This document shows, piece after piece, positions 7,942-17,425 of a DNA stretch of 40,290 nucleotides. Position 1 is the first letter of the stretch. Each line of letters opens with the position of its first letter. The translations under genes were made by a program, and so were the position numbers. The notes beneath the pieces are model-generated. The model had not been told where the DNA came from. It saw only the letters and a list, made by a program, of their open reading frames with translations, and searched no databases. The DNA comes from Thermoprotei archaeon (GTDB lineage Archaea; Thermoproteota; Thermoprotei; Thermofilales; B20-G17): NCBI GenBank assembly GCA_003650675.1, contig QMRH01000013.1:1-40290 (forward strand). The letters are read 5' to 3'.

Positions 7942-9092
7942 AATTTAAATGAATCTACTTTTTTACTAAAGACTTTAAAGATCCATAAGGTGTCGTAGGG
8001 CCCTGGGGCAGCCTCGGGATGAAACTGCACTCCTATAAACCTTTTCTGGGGATCAAGTACTCCTTCGATGGTCCCATCGTCGACGTTTACAAACCATACA
8101 TCGATGTCTATTCCACTTAAACTCTCCTTGCTCACAGCGTATCCATGGTTCTGTGACGTTATATAACTTTGTCCACTAGGTAACTCCATGCAAGCCTTAT
8201 TTTGCCCCCTATGGCCGTAGGGAAGCTTGAATACGGTGGCTCCTGCAGATATCGCAATAAGCTGGCAACCTAGACATATGCCTAGAATCGGAAAACCATA
8301 CTCCATTAAGCTTTTCACAGTCCTTATGGTTTCGCTTAGTCTCCTTGGATCCCCGGGACCGTTGCTCACCAGAACTCCAGAGGGTTCTAAATCAATTATT
8401 TTATCAACTGGATAATTATATGGAACCCTTAGGACAGTAAAGCCCAGTTCCAGGAGCCTCCTAACTATACTTAACTTTACCCCACAATCGAGAACCACTA
8501 TCCTCCTTTTTCCACCAGTTAAGGGTCTATGTATTATTATTTTGGTCGGTGAAACCTTATCCACCAAATCCTCGTCCTCATATCTCTTGGCTTTGGAAAG
8601 TTTCTCGAACAATTGGTCTAGATCCACTTCTTCGCCAACACGATACGTCTTTAGGATCCCCATCATCACACCTCTCTCCCTCAGGATCTTCACTAGCCGC
8701 CTTGTGTCGATGCGGTGGATGCCCGGTTTTCCCTCCTCTCTAAGCCATTCATGGATATTTTTTACTGAAGCCCAGTGATTAGGATGAAAGCAGGCTTCGT
8801 GCACCACTACACCTTCAACCTGAATTTTCTCTGACTCAAAGTGGAGAGGCAGATTGAAATCGTCCACCATGCTGTATGGTGGAACACCATAGTTTCCAAT
8901 TAAAGGATACGTGAATGTAAGTATTTGCCCTCTATACGATGGATCTGTTAATGCTTCGGTGTAACCCACCATACCTGTGGTGAAAACTACTTCGCCTACA
9001 ACCTCTGCTTCGGCACCGAATCCCTTTCCCCTGAATATAGACCCATCCTCCAGTAGTAGTAAAGCCTCAAAGGCTGTCGTTTCCTCATGCAT
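7938..9092 (-). CDS. carA: Carbamoyl-phosphate synthase small (glutaminase) subunit
   Basis: Hydrolyses glutamine and channels ammonia to CarB for carbamoyl phosphate, used in arginine and pyrimidine synthesis. The N-terminal CarA domain (LLLEDGSIFRGKGFGAEAEV, YTEALTDPSYRGQILTFTYP) is followed by a class I glutaminase domain with the nucleophile in ILGICLGCQLIA and the partner histidine and glutamate in VQFHPEA. The residue after CLG is Cys where His is common. The longer frame to 9173 would lie inside carB. ATG 9092 overlaps the carB stop (TGA 9087-9085) by eight bases, has GGAGG about 10 bases upstream, and gives a normal 384 residues. The overlap suggests translational coupling with carB. 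Confidence 0.95.
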   Translation of the reverse strand: MHEETTAFEALLLLEDGSIFRGKGFGAEAEVVGEVVFTTGMVGYTEALTDPSYRGQILTFTYPLIGNYGVPPYSMVDDFNLPLHFESEKIQVEGVVVHEACFHPNHWASVKNIHEWLREEGKPGIHRIDTRRLVKILRERGVMMGILKTYRVGEEVDLDQLFEKLSKAKRYEDEDLVDKVSPTKIIIHRPLTGGKRRIVVLDCGVKLSIVRRLLELGFTVLRVPYNYPVDKIIDLEPSGVLVSNGPGDPRRLSETIRTVKSLMEYGFPILGICLGCQLIAISAGATVFKLPYGHRGQNKACMELPSGQSYITSQNHGYAVSKESLSGIDIDVWFVNVDDGTIEGVLDPQKRFIGVQFHPEAAPGPYDTLWIFKVFSKKVDSFKF

Positions 9093-12000
9093 TTTTTCTC
9101 GTCCTCCAGTATTCTTTGAGGGATTTAACTTCGTATATCTCAGGGTTTCCGGCTCTATGGACTGCTTCCACAAGAAACTTCGCTAAATTCCCGTCCAGTA
9201 TTACCGGTATATTTAAGTCGACTGCAAGTCTTTTGAGCTTTGAGGTAGATTCGGAAGAATCCTCTTTATCTGTTGAAGTTGAAATAAGCCATCCAACTTT
9301 ACCTTCTCTGAGAAGCTTGTAGAGTAAGGGGTTTTCTGGGTTTCCTTTAATAACCTTAAAACCTGCTCTAGTTAGATTGTTGGAAAGTATATTATAGTCA
9401 TCTTCGTTGTCAACCGCCAAAAGGATATACTGGTCTCTCTCTGGAAGCCTATTAGGCGCCGCTGCAAGCCACGATCTGAGCAATGTAATGTACAGGTTTT
9501 CTCCCAGTGAAGCCACTTCCCCTGTTGACCGCATTTCCACGCCTAGTTCAGGTACCGCCCCCCTGAACCTCGTCCAGGAGAATTGAGGAGACTTTATGGC
9601 CCACCAATCCACTTTAGGTAGATAACACTTTACATTTGCGGGGAGCTTAAGCCTTCCATGAACTAGAACATCGGCTACAAGTTCCATGAGGTTTATACCT
9701 GTAGCCTTGGAGGTGAAGGGCATGGAGCGGGATGCCCTTAAGTTACATTCAATGACATAAACTTTTCCGTTTTTTACAAGGTACTGGATGTTAACTGGAC
9801 CTTTTACGTTAAGGGCTCTACAGATTTTATATGTATATTTTTTCACTGTTTCTATGGTTTTCTCATCTAGGTCGAATGGCGGTATCACCATTGTACTATC
9901 TCCCGAATGAACACCAGCTGGCTCCACGTGTTCGATAACAGCGCCTATGAACACTCGCTCTCCATCTGAGACCGCGTCGACTTCAACCTCCTTTGCTTCA
10001 TGCATGAACTTGCTTACCACAAGAGGATGTTCTTTAATTATATCACCATATTTCTTTAAATATTCATTTAAATCCTCTTCGCAATATATAACTTTCATCG
10101 CCGACCCTGAAAGAACGTAAGATGGACGTATAAGAACCGGGTAGCCGATTTCTTTACAGAATAAACGTACTTTTTCTACGTCGTTAAATTCAGACCAGGA
10201 GGGTTGCGGTATGCCAAGTTTTTCGAGAAGCCTGCTAAATTTCCTTCTATCCTCCGCTATGTCCACGCTTTTTCCGCTGGTTCCGAGGAGCTTTACCCCC
10301 ATTTTTTCTAGCTTTAATGCCAGGTTGTTTGCAATTTGTCCCCCAACAAACGTTATCACTCCTTCAGGCTTCTCTTTTTCATAGATATCTAGTATGCGTT
10401 CCAAAGTCAGCTCCTCGAAGTATAGTTTGTCGTTTACATCCCAGTCGGTTGAAACCGTTTCAGGGTTATAGTTTACGACTATTACCTCGTCTACACCCCT
10501 GTTTTTAAGCGCCCAGGCGAGCTCTACTACACACCAATCGAATTCAACTGAAACACCGATCCTGAACACTCCTGCACCAAGTATCATTATCTTATGTTTC
10601 TTAGCGTCGAAGCGAATATCGTCCTCCTCTCCTCCGTAGGTGACGTAAAGGTAATTGGTTGCAGCAGGCCACTCTGCAGCCAAAGTATCTATCTGCTTTA
10701 CCACAGGGACTATTCCGTGTCTACGCCTAAACTCCCTGACTTGACTTGTACTCCAACCCAGGCACCTAGCTATACGATCATCCGAGAAACCTAATCTTTT
10801 GGCTTCCTTTAACACCCTGCATAGCATTTTCTCGTTTTTACATTTATGAACGGCCTTAAGCTTCCTTTCCAATTCAACGATATTCAGCAACTTGTAAATG
10901 TACCAAGTGTCTATACCGGTTATCCTGGTAATTTCAACTGGATCCACGCCTCTTTTGAGAGCCGAAGCTATCTTTAAGACACGATCCGGCGAGGGTTTCG
11001 CAATATCCCTTAAAAGATCGTTTAGAGGAACGTTAACATAGTGTTCGGATTCAACCCCCTCTAACCCTATATCAAGCATTCTTAGAGCCTTCTGTAGAGC
11101 CTCTTCAAAGCATCTTCCTATAGCCATTACCTCCCCTATGCTCTTCATCTCAGTTCCAAGCGCACAGTCCACGCCCCTGAATTTCTGGAAATCCCATCGA
11201 GGATACTTTACTATAACGTAGTCTAGAGACGGCTCGAAGTGGGCTGTAGTGCGCCCCGTAACCTTGTTTACTAACTCTGGTAAAGTGTATCCTAGTGCAA
11301 GTTTTGCGGCTATATATGCTAGAGGATACCCTGTGGCTTTACTTGCTAGAGCCGAGGACCTGCTCATCCTAGGGTTGGTTTCTATTATAAAGTATTCTTC
11401 GGAAAAGGGGTTTAACGCCAATTGAACGTTACACTCCCCGATTATCCCTATAGCCTCTGCTACTTTAAGTGAAGCTGAACGTAAAGCATGGTATTCCCTG
11501 TTAGTTAGGGTTTGTGAAGGAGCCACAACTATTGAATCCCCTGTATGTACACCCATTGGATCAAAATTCTCCATGCACGCCACAGCCGCCATATTTCCCT
11601 TATAGTCTCTGACAACCTCGAATTCCACTTCCTTCCACTTATAAACGCTTTTCTCAACCAATACCTGCCTAACAGGGGACTGGGCAAACGCCTTCTCCAG
11701 GTTTATTTTAAGCTCCTCTGGGCTGTGGGCTATGAAAGAGCCTGCACCCCCAAGGTTAAACGCGACTCTAATCATAACAGGGTAGCCTATTTCATCGGCG
11801 ATTCGAAGAGCCTCATTTAAACCGTAGGCTGGTTTAGACGGAGGTATAGATAGCCCGTATTCGAGCATTGTTTCCCTGAAACGACCCCTATCCAACGCCT
11901 TTACGATACCTTGAATAGGGGTTCCAAGCACCTTTACACCATATTTATCCAGTATGCCCCTTTTGTAGAGTTCTACGCCGCAGTTTAGGGCGGTCTGCCC

Positions 12001-12357
12001 CCCAAAGCCTAACATGATAGCATCAGGTCTCTCCCTTTCTATCACTGTTTCAACAAACCTAGCTTCAACGGGAACCAGGTAGATACTATCCGCCAGTTTT
12101 TCGGAAGTTTGAATAGTCGCTACATTTGGGTTTACAACCACAACCTTCAGACCTTCCTCTTTCACAGCTTTAATAGCCTGGGATCCACTGTAATCGAATT
12201 CAGCGGCTTCAGCTACCTTTATCGCTCCAGAGCCAAGAATCAGAACCTTATCTAAAGTCTCGCGTAGAGTCGGGTAACATGGGTTACTTGGGGTCTGAAA
12301 GACCCTTGAACGCTTCCCCCTGAAACCTCTACCCAAAAGCCCTACCACATTCCCCAT
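9085..12357 (-). CDS. carB: Carbamoyl-phosphate synthase large subunit
   Basis: Full-length (1090 residues) synthetase with two homologous ATP-grasp halves. The first half begins at KVLILGSGAIKVAEAAEFDYSG and includes ETNPRMSRSSALASKATGYP. A linker/oligomerisation region follows (about 415-560). The second half begins at KIMILGAGVFRIGVSVEFDW and includes ECNLRASRSMPFTSKATG. An MGS-like C-terminal regulatory domain closes the protein (about 960-1090). The N-terminus is about 20-35 residues longer than usual, so the real start may be an internal codon. Possible box A elements lie on the minus strand near 12362-12374 (TTTATATCC) and near 12398-12407. It is transcribed ahead of carA, the reverse of the usual carA-carB order. 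Confidence 0.96.
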   Translation of the reverse strand: MGNVVGLLGRGFRGKRSRVFQTPSNPCYPTLRETLDKVLILGSGAIKVAEAAEFDYSGSQAIKAVKEEGLKVVVVNPNVATIQTSEKLADSIYLVPVEARFVETVIERERPDAIMLGFGGQTALNCGVELYKRGILDKYGVKVLGTPIQGIVKALDRGRFRETMLEYGLSIPPSKPAYGLNEALRIADEIGYPVMIRVAFNLGGAGSFIAHSPEELKINLEKAFAQSPVRQVLVEKSVYKWKEVEFEVVRDYKGNMAAVACMENFDPMGVHTGDSIVVAPSQTLTNREYHALRSASLKVAEAIGIIGECNVQLALNPFSEEYFIIETNPRMSRSSALASKATGYPLAYIAAKLALGYTLPELVNKVTGRTTAHFEPSLDYVIVKYPRWDFQKFRGVDCALGTEMKSIGEVMAIGRCFEEALQKALRMLDIGLEGVESEHYVNVPLNDLLRDIAKPSPDRVLKIASALKRGVDPVEITRITGIDTWYIYKLLNIVELERKLKAVHKCKNEKMLCRVLKEAKRLGFSDDRIARCLGWSTSQVREFRRRHGIVPVVKQIDTLAAEWPAATNYLYVTYGGEEDDIRFDAKKHKIMILGAGVFRIGVSVEFDWCVVELAWALKNRGVDEVIVVNYNPETVSTDWDVNDKLYFEELTLERILDIYEKEKPEGVITFVGGQIANNLALKLEKMGVKLLGTSGKSVDIAEDRRKFSRLLEKLGIPQPSWSEFNDVEKVRLFCKEIGYPVLIRPSYVLSGSAMKVIYCEEDLNEYLKKYGDIIKEHPLVVSKFMHEAKEVEVDAVSDGERVFIGAVIEHVEPAGVHSGDSTMVIPPFDLDEKTIETVKKYTYKICRALNVKGPVNIQYLVKNGKVYVIECNLRASRSMPFTSKATGINLMELVADVLVHGRLKLPANVKCYLPKVDWWAIKSPQFSWTRFRGAVPELGVEMRSTGEVASLGENLYITLLRSWLAAAPNRLPERDQYILLAVDNEDDYNILSNNLTRAGFKVIKGNPENPLLYKLLREGKVGWLISTSTDKEDSSESTSKLKRLAVDLNIPVILDGNLAKFLVEAVHRAGNPEIYEVKSLKEYWRTRKNA

Positions 12358-12663
12358 AAAATGGATATAAATTTTTCCCCGTGAACAGAAAATATTCTCT
12401 TATATTTGACCTAACGGCCTGTCCCAAGTCAAGATCATAGTCTAGATTAATCACATGAAGCCTTCGTTGAACCACAAGCCTTAACGAAGTTCGTTTTCAG
12501 CTAAGGGTGTGAACATCACTCTTTCAGACAACTGACGGCTCATCATCTTTACTTATTGTAGCATTCCCGTTATACGGGCATCCCTCTTAGGAAACTTTAT
12601 TGGGTATTGGATGGTTAGAGCGGTATCTATTTTAAAAATGAAAATAATATAAAGAGCTTTTGA
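12358..12663. other. Divergent promoter region between carB and the MFS gene
   Basis: About 306 bases without a gene. It contains candidate box A elements for both directions: minus strand near 12362-12374 and 12398-12407 for carB, and plus strand TTTTAAAAATG near 12628-12638 and TAATATAAAG near 12646-12655 for the transporter. A 7-bp inverted repeat, CTTCGTT (12462-12468) and AACGAAG (12483-12489), sits in the middle and could be an operator or a hairpin. Confidence 0.4.
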
Positions 12664-13911
12664 ATGTGGATACAGGTGTTTCGGGCCTTGAAGCTTAAAC
12701 CCTTGCTTGAACTTCGAAGCAGAAGAAACTTCTTAGTGTTGCTTTTTAGAAGAGTGTACACGGGTTTCTTCAATTCTCTTCCACAGCAGTACACCTCCCT
12801 CTACGTGGTGTCGATAGGCTTCAGCATAGTGGATCTAGGGGTTATGAGAAGCTTCGCCAGCCTTGCTTCGAGCATAGTTAATCCTATAGTGGGGTTCATT
12901 GCAGACATTAAAGGCAGGAAAAAAGCGTTTACCATAGTTTTACTAGTCGAAATGCTGGGCGCCCTATTCTACTTTATTGCATGCGACTGGAACACCCTAG
13001 CCCTAGCCGTAGTGTTTTCCTTCACATCCATGCTCGCGGCAACGAACATCGAAAACATATTTATAGCCGACATTATACGAAGACGAACTAGGGCTACGGG
13101 CTTCAGCATTATGAATTTTCTTTCTAGGGTAAGCGTAACAATCTCCCCTCTAATAGCAGCCTATATCGTCGATACATTTGGAGGTATAGGAGCCGAAGGT
13201 ATACGTCCACTCTTCCTGATCCAGGTTGTTGGATTATCTCTATGCGCTATACCCGCGTTTCTTTTACTCGAAGAAACTTTGAACAGGAAAACCGTTGAAA
13301 GCTTCTCGCAGGTAGTCGACGACGTTAAGGAAATAGTGTATGAGCTTAAGGAACACTACTGGCTACGTTTATGGATTTTAGTGGAGGTTTTCGGAGGCTA
13401 TGTCTGGGCCACGACCATGCCCTATCTAATGATATATGCCGTCGACATTAAGGGTGCGGACGCCTGGATACTGGGATATATGGGTGCATCGTTTAACATA
13501 GCAAGCCTTGCCGCAACGATCCCCTGGGGTAGGATTGGAGATAAAATCGGAAGGGTGAAAACAATCCTATTAGCCCGCCCCCTCTTCTACCTATCCACCC
13601 TTATCTTCCTCTATGCTCCAGATGCCTCCTGGCTTATATTGGCCTGGATGCTACGCGGACTTTTCTTCGCCTCAAACTCCCTTTTCCAAGCACTAGTCAA
13701 CGAACTTGTACCCAGAAATTTAAGGGGCAGGTGGAGTGGAATCAGGGCATTGATATCCCAGTCTACTAGGATACCCGCCCCCCTTGTTGGAAGCTACCTG
13801 TGGACAATGTTTGCCCCTGAAACTCCTTTCCTCGTAGCCATAGTGATAGACGCCCTCATAAGGGTACCCCTAGTAGCATCGTTACCAGAAACCCTAAGGC
13901 AGACAGGCTAA
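12664..13911 (+). CDS. Major facilitator superfamily transporter
   Basis: A 415-residue, twelve-helix secondary transporter. The loop between helices 2 and 3 carries motif A (GFIADIKGRKKAF), and a second copy occurs in the C-terminal half (WGRIGDKIGRVKTI). Substrate cannot be read from the sequence; general similarity is to drug or sugar efflux members. The start is uncertain: ATG 12664 is only about 14 bases after one TATA-like box, and GTG 12676 would be leaderless from it. It is the first of three consecutive plus-strand transporter genes (MFS, MATE, CDF). Confidence 0.88.
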   Translation: MWIQVFRALKLKPLLELRSRRNFLVLLFRRVYTGFFNSLPQQYTSLYVVSIGFSIVDLGVMRSFASLASSIVNPIVGFIADIKGRKKAFTIVLLVEMLGALFYFIACDWNTLALAVVFSFTSMLAATNIENIFIADIIRRRTRATGFSIMNFLSRVSVTISPLIAAYIVDTFGGIGAEGIRPLFLIQVVGLSLCAIPAFLLLEETLNRKTVESFSQVVDDVKEIVYELKEHYWLRLWILVEVFGGYVWATTMPYLMIYAVDIKGADAWILGYMGASFNIASLAATIPWGRIGDKIGRVKTILLARPLFYLSTLIFLYAPDASWLILAWMLRGLFFASNSLFQALVNELVPRNLRGRWSGIRALISQSTRIPAPLVGSYLWTMFAPETPFLVAIVIDALIRVPLVASLPETLRQTG

Positions 13912-13986
13912 CACTAATTCTATATTCACTCTAATCTTTAAGGGATAAAGTTAAAAATCCCTCCAGAAGATACTTAGGGGCCTGCT

Positions 13987-15312
13987 ATGAGAAAAGAGTA
14001 TACTGATATCCTTAAGCTGGCCTGGCCCGTGATAATAGCCAACCTAATTAGCGTATCCTTCTACACCATTGATACGATGATGATAGGAAGGTTAGGTTCA
14101 ACTGCGCTGGCTGCTGTGGGTTTGGCTGGCCAGCTCTTGAATCTAACGTTTTTCCTTTCAACGGCGATAAATGCAGGTACATTGGCTCTTTCAGCTAGAA
14201 GAAAGGGAGAGGAAAAGGAAGAGGAGATATTCGGGGTGCTGGCGAACTCCATTCTGCTTGCTTTAGTGATCTCTTTGCCTTTAACACTGATTTTCATGAT
14301 TTATCCTTATCCATTTTTCAGTATATTCGTTGTCGAGGAATCTGTTTTACGGGAGGGGGCAGTCTATCTATCGTTAAGTTCCCTCTCGATACCCTTAACG
14401 TTTAGTGTAGGGATATTCTCAGCTGCTTACAGAGGTGTCGGGGACACTTTAACACCGATGATAATTACCTTTATTTCAGGTGCACTAAAGGTAGTGTTAA
14501 ATTATCTTTTCATATACGGTGTGTATGGTTTTCCCTATCTAGGGGTTGTTGGGCTTGCACTTTCAACTATAATTGCAAATGCGTTCAGCCTATCCTTGTT
14601 CTTCATAACGGTGTATAGCGGAAGGTTTGCCATCAAGGCTTCAAAGCATAGTAGACTTTTAGACTTCAGCATAGTAAAGAAGATTTTTTCCATAGGTTTT
14701 CCTTCACTACTAGAACAGGCATCGAACCAGGTTGCTAGACTAGTTTACACAGCGATGGTCTCGAGTTTCGGAACAGAGGTTTTAGCAGCCCAGGAGATAG
14801 GTCTACGCGTGGAGTCCCTTTCGTTCATGCCGGGACTAGGGTTCTCCGTGGCTACAGCATCCCTTGTAGGACAATCCCTCGGCAGGGGGGAAAGTATAAC
14901 AGCCAGAAGAGTCTTTAAGGCTGGAGCAAAGATGGCTTCACTGCTCATGATTTTCCTAGGGGTATTTCTTTTCCTTGCCGCGGAACCTTTATCCAAGCTA
15001 TTCATAGAAGAGGAAACGGTAATAGAGTATTCTGTACTATATCTTAGAATAATGTCCTTTCAACAACCATTCCTCGGGTTATACATGGTTTATAGTGGAG
15101 GGCTTAGAGGTAGCGGCGACACGAAATCCCCCTTCTACGCTTCCCTTATATCAATATGGAGTCTTAGAATAGGTTTAGGGTACTTGCTGGGATTTATTTT
15201 CGGCTGGAGGGTTGCAGGAGTCTGGATTGGAGGCTTACTAGATTTCATACTTCGCGCAATATTCCTCTACTATGCTTATAGGATTGGCCGTTGGGAAAAA
15301 ATACGTTTATAA
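13987..15312 (+). CDS. MATE family multidrug/toxin efflux antiporter
   Basis: A 441-residue protein with two MATE repeats of six helices each. The N-terminus LKLAWPVIIANLISVSFYTIDTMMIGRLG and the later YRGVGDTLTPM and its internal echo LRGSGDTKSPF are diagnostic of the family. These are cation-coupled exporters of organic cations or toxic metabolites. The gene lies 75 bases after the MFS gene, and the CDF gene begins just beyond its stop. An ATG immediately follows GGGGCCTGCT, with no strong ribosome-binding site. Confidence 0.93.
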   Translation: MRKEYTDILKLAWPVIIANLISVSFYTIDTMMIGRLGSTALAAVGLAGQLLNLTFFLSTAINAGTLALSARRKGEEKEEEIFGVLANSILLALVISLPLTLIFMIYPYPFFSIFVVEESVLREGAVYLSLSSLSIPLTFSVGIFSAAYRGVGDTLTPMIITFISGALKVVLNYLFIYGVYGFPYLGVVGLALSTIIANAFSLSLFFITVYSGRFAIKASKHSRLLDFSIVKKIFSIGFPSLLEQASNQVARLVYTAMVSSFGTEVLAAQEIGLRVESLSFMPGLGFSVATASLVGQSLGRGESITARRVFKAGAKMASLLMIFLGVFLFLAAEPLSKLFIEEETVIEYSVLYLRIMSFQQPFLGLYMVYSGGLRGSGDTKSPFYASLISIWSLRIGLGYLLGFIFGWRVAGVWIGGLLDFILRAIFLYYAYRIGRWEKIRL

Positions 15313-15341
15313 AGTCTGGAAGGAGTATAAGTGAAGAAAAC

Positions 15342-16205
15342 ATGGGATTAGATCCCCAGCGTACGTTAACTACAGCCATATTCTTGAACACCTTAGCGAT
15401 GTTCATAAAAATAGCTGGCGGCCTGCTTTCAGGAAGCTTAGCTTTACTGGCAGATGGATTCGACTCATCAATGAACGTGTTTACAGGTTTCATAGTAAGA
15501 AGGTACTATGAAAGATCCAGAAAGCCTCCTGACGAGGAACACCCCTACGGCCACCAAAGGTATGAAGCATATGCCTCAATAATAGTAGCCCTTGTGATGG
15601 CCTCCTTGGGAACACTTCTATGCGCAACAACATTACATAATTTGCTTGAGGCATCATCAGGCGAAGTTAAACACATAGCTTTACCCTTAGCCCTCTTCTC
15701 CCTCGCAGTAAACAGCATCTGTATGTTCATGCTCTATAAAGCCGGTGGCAGTAGCCTTGCCATAAGAACCGAGTCTAAGCATTTATCCATAGATGTTTTT
15801 GAGTCGATAGTAGTGTTGATTGGGGTGACCCTAGCTATACATGTTTCCCGTATATGGGATCTCATAGCCACACAGGTTATTGTTGGCATAATATTTTACA
15901 ATATCTATACCACTCTCAAGGAGATAAGAGAATATATCATGGACATCAGCCCGGGACCAGAGATCTTAGAAAAGGTTTCTGAGATAATTTCCTCGACAAA
16001 GGGTATTAAAGGATTCCATGCCCTAAGGGCAAGACAGGTTGGAGAATGCCTTTACATGGACTTCCACCTAATTTTTGATGAGGACACTTCCCTAGAAAAA
16101 GCACATAAAGTAGCCTCCATAGTTGAGGAAAAACTAAAGAAAAACATCGGGAAAAATGTAGATATAACCATACACCTAGAAACTGAAAAGGATTCAACCC
16201 CCTAA
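15342..16205 (+). CDS. Cation diffusion facilitator (CDF) metal efflux transporter
   Basis: Exports divalent metals (Zn, Fe, Mn or similar) in exchange for protons. Helix 2 holds LLADGFDSSMNVFTG, where the usual metal-site D-x-x-x-D motif is D-x-x-x-S (D then S four positions on, with D one position earlier). The cytosolic side has HPYGHQRYEAYAS, and a C-terminal ferredoxin-like cytoplasmic domain (about residues 200-287) includes GFHALRARQVGECLYMDFHL. The frame extends upstream to TTG 15291 inside the MATE gene; ATG 15342 gives a family-typical N-terminus and 287 residues. The close spacing suggests cotranscription with the MATE gene. Confidence 0.9.
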   Translation: MGLDPQRTLTTAIFLNTLAMFIKIAGGLLSGSLALLADGFDSSMNVFTGFIVRRYYERSRKPPDEEHPYGHQRYEAYASIIVALVMASLGTLLCATTLHNLLEASSGEVKHIALPLALFSLAVNSICMFMLYKAGGSSLAIRTESKHLSIDVFESIVVLIGVTLAIHVSRIWDLIATQVIVGIIFYNIYTTLKEIREYIMDISPGPEILEKVSEIISSTKGIKGFHALRARQVGECLYMDFHLIFDEDTSLEKAHKVASIVEEKLKKNIGKNVDITIHLETEKDSTP

Positions 16206-16270
16206 CTTTTCGTCTAGACGAAAAGAGATACCTGTATGATCAATTGTAAGTGGTCTTTTACATTAAAATA

Positions 16271-16281
16271 AAAGTATAAAT
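16271..16281 (+). promoter_or_regulatory. Box A promoter of the ATP-cone gene
   Basis: AAAGTATAAAT is a good archaeal TATA element. It overlaps the more distal ATG at 16280, which therefore cannot be the translated start of this transcript. Initiation about 26 bases downstream falls just before GGGGG and ATG 16310. Confidence 0.5.
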
Positions 16282-16309
16282 GTTTTCGAACTATATATAT
16301 TACCGGGGG

Positions 16310-16882
16310 ATGAACTTGTCTAACGTTAAGGTAGTTAAGGTTGATGGAAGACAAGAGGCTTTCGACAAAAATAAGATTGTTAAAAGCTGTGTAAATGCAG
16401 GCGCCTCGAAGGATGTAGCAGAGAAGATTGCGGGGGAGATTGAAGCAAAGGTAAAGGACGGCATGAGAACCACAGAAATACGTAGAATGGTTTTAAGAAG
16501 ATTAAGGGATTTTAATCCAGAATGGGCTGACAGGTGGGAATTTTATGATAGACTTGTTAAAGGCAGAATAACATTCGAGGACGGTAAGTTTATCGTCGTT
16601 AGAAACGGGAACCTTTATCTTGGATGGCAGGTGCGTGACGTTGGTTCAAAAGGGTTGTCGAATGCCGAGGAGGTTGAAGGAATCCTAAGGGAACTGGAGG
16701 AGGATCTAGCCCACGGGATACCTCCCAAAAAGATTCATAGTAGGACATACGTCCTCTTAATGGCTGTTCTTCGATCAAAACACATGAGCTCTGAAGAAAA
16801 GAAGAAATCTGTGGAGCTTATAAACGAGTTTAGAAAGAAACATGGATGGAAGCCATTTACACTTAAGAAACCGATAGAATAG
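16310..16882 (+). CDS. Stand-alone ATP-cone domain protein
   Basis: The first about 90 residues form an ATP-cone: VVKVDGRQEAFDKNKIVKSC, then GASKDVAEKIAGEIEAKV and TTEIRRMVLRRLRDFNPEWA. This nucleotide-sensing fold occurs in ribonucleotide reductases and the NrdR repressor. The remaining about 100 residues are unrecognised (contains GNLYLGWQVRDVGSKGLSN and a helical Lys-rich end). There is no NrdR-type zinc ribbon and no reductase domain, so it is not NrdR. Start ATG 16310 is chosen over ATG 16280 because it directly follows GGGGG and the upstream ATG lies in the promoter. A protein phosphatase gene follows after 27 bases, probably in the same operon. Confidence 0.8.
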   Translation: MNLSNVKVVKVDGRQEAFDKNKIVKSCVNAGASKDVAEKIAGEIEAKVKDGMRTTEIRRMVLRRLRDFNPEWADRWEFYDRLVKGRITFEDGKFIVVRNGNLYLGWQVRDVGSKGLSNAEEVEGILRELEEDLAHGIPPKKIHSRTYVLLMAVLRSKHMSSEEKKKSVELINEFRKKHGWKPFTLKKPIE

Positions 16883-16909
16883 CCTCTAACGTTAATACGG
16901 TAGCGGCTT

Positions 16910-17425
16910 ATGTTTTTTCTCCGTCCTGATGTAACCTGGATTCTGGAAGAAGAACTTGCTGTGGGTAGTCTACCTAGAGGTCTCTGGCTTCTTGAGGAAT
17001 GGTGGAAGATGGGGTTAAGGGCTGTTCTAGTATTAGTAGAGATAAGCGAGCTAGATGAGGTGGGTTGGGGATCAAGTTACTTTAAGAAAATGGAGGAGGT
17101 AGGGTTTAAGTACAAGTATTCTCCTATAAAGGATTTTCATGTACCTACATTTAAGCAGGCGTTGGAGTCGGTGAAATGGATCTCGAAAATGGTTTCAGAA
17201 GGTAACCCGGTTTTAATCCACTGTAATGCAGGCCTAGGTAGAAGTGGGGTCATCGCATCATGCTATCTCATTTATCAACACCGCTACAATCCAACTAAAG
17301 CCATAGAATACATTAGATCCAAAAGGCCGGGAAGTTTAGAAACCTACTGGCAGGTAAAATTCGTTTACGATTTCACCGAAAAAATAAGGAGTTTCTCCCG
17401 TTTCAACGGTTCGCAAGCTCCCTAA
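16910..17425 (+). CDS. Dual-specificity/tyrosine protein phosphatase
   Basis: A compact 171-residue cysteine-dependent phosphatase. The P-loop HCNAGLGRSG provides the nucleophile Cys105 and Arg111 of the C-x5-R signature. Asp75 in SPIKDFHVPT is the likely general acid. SLETYWQVKFVYDF near the C-terminus is typical of archaeal members. These remove phosphate from tyrosine, serine or threonine; some relatives act on RNA 5' ends or phosphoinositides, so the substrate remains open. It follows the ATP-cone gene closely, suggesting a link between nucleotide sensing and dephosphorylation (inference). Confidence 0.9.
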   Translation: MFFLRPDVTWILEEELAVGSLPRGLWLLEEWWKMGLRAVLVLVEISELDEVGWGSSYFKKMEEVGFKYKYSPIKDFHVPTFKQALESVKWISKMVSEGNPVLIHCNAGLGRSGVIASCYLIYQHRYNPTKAIEYIRSKRPGSLETYWQVKFVYDFTEKIRSFSRFNGSQAP

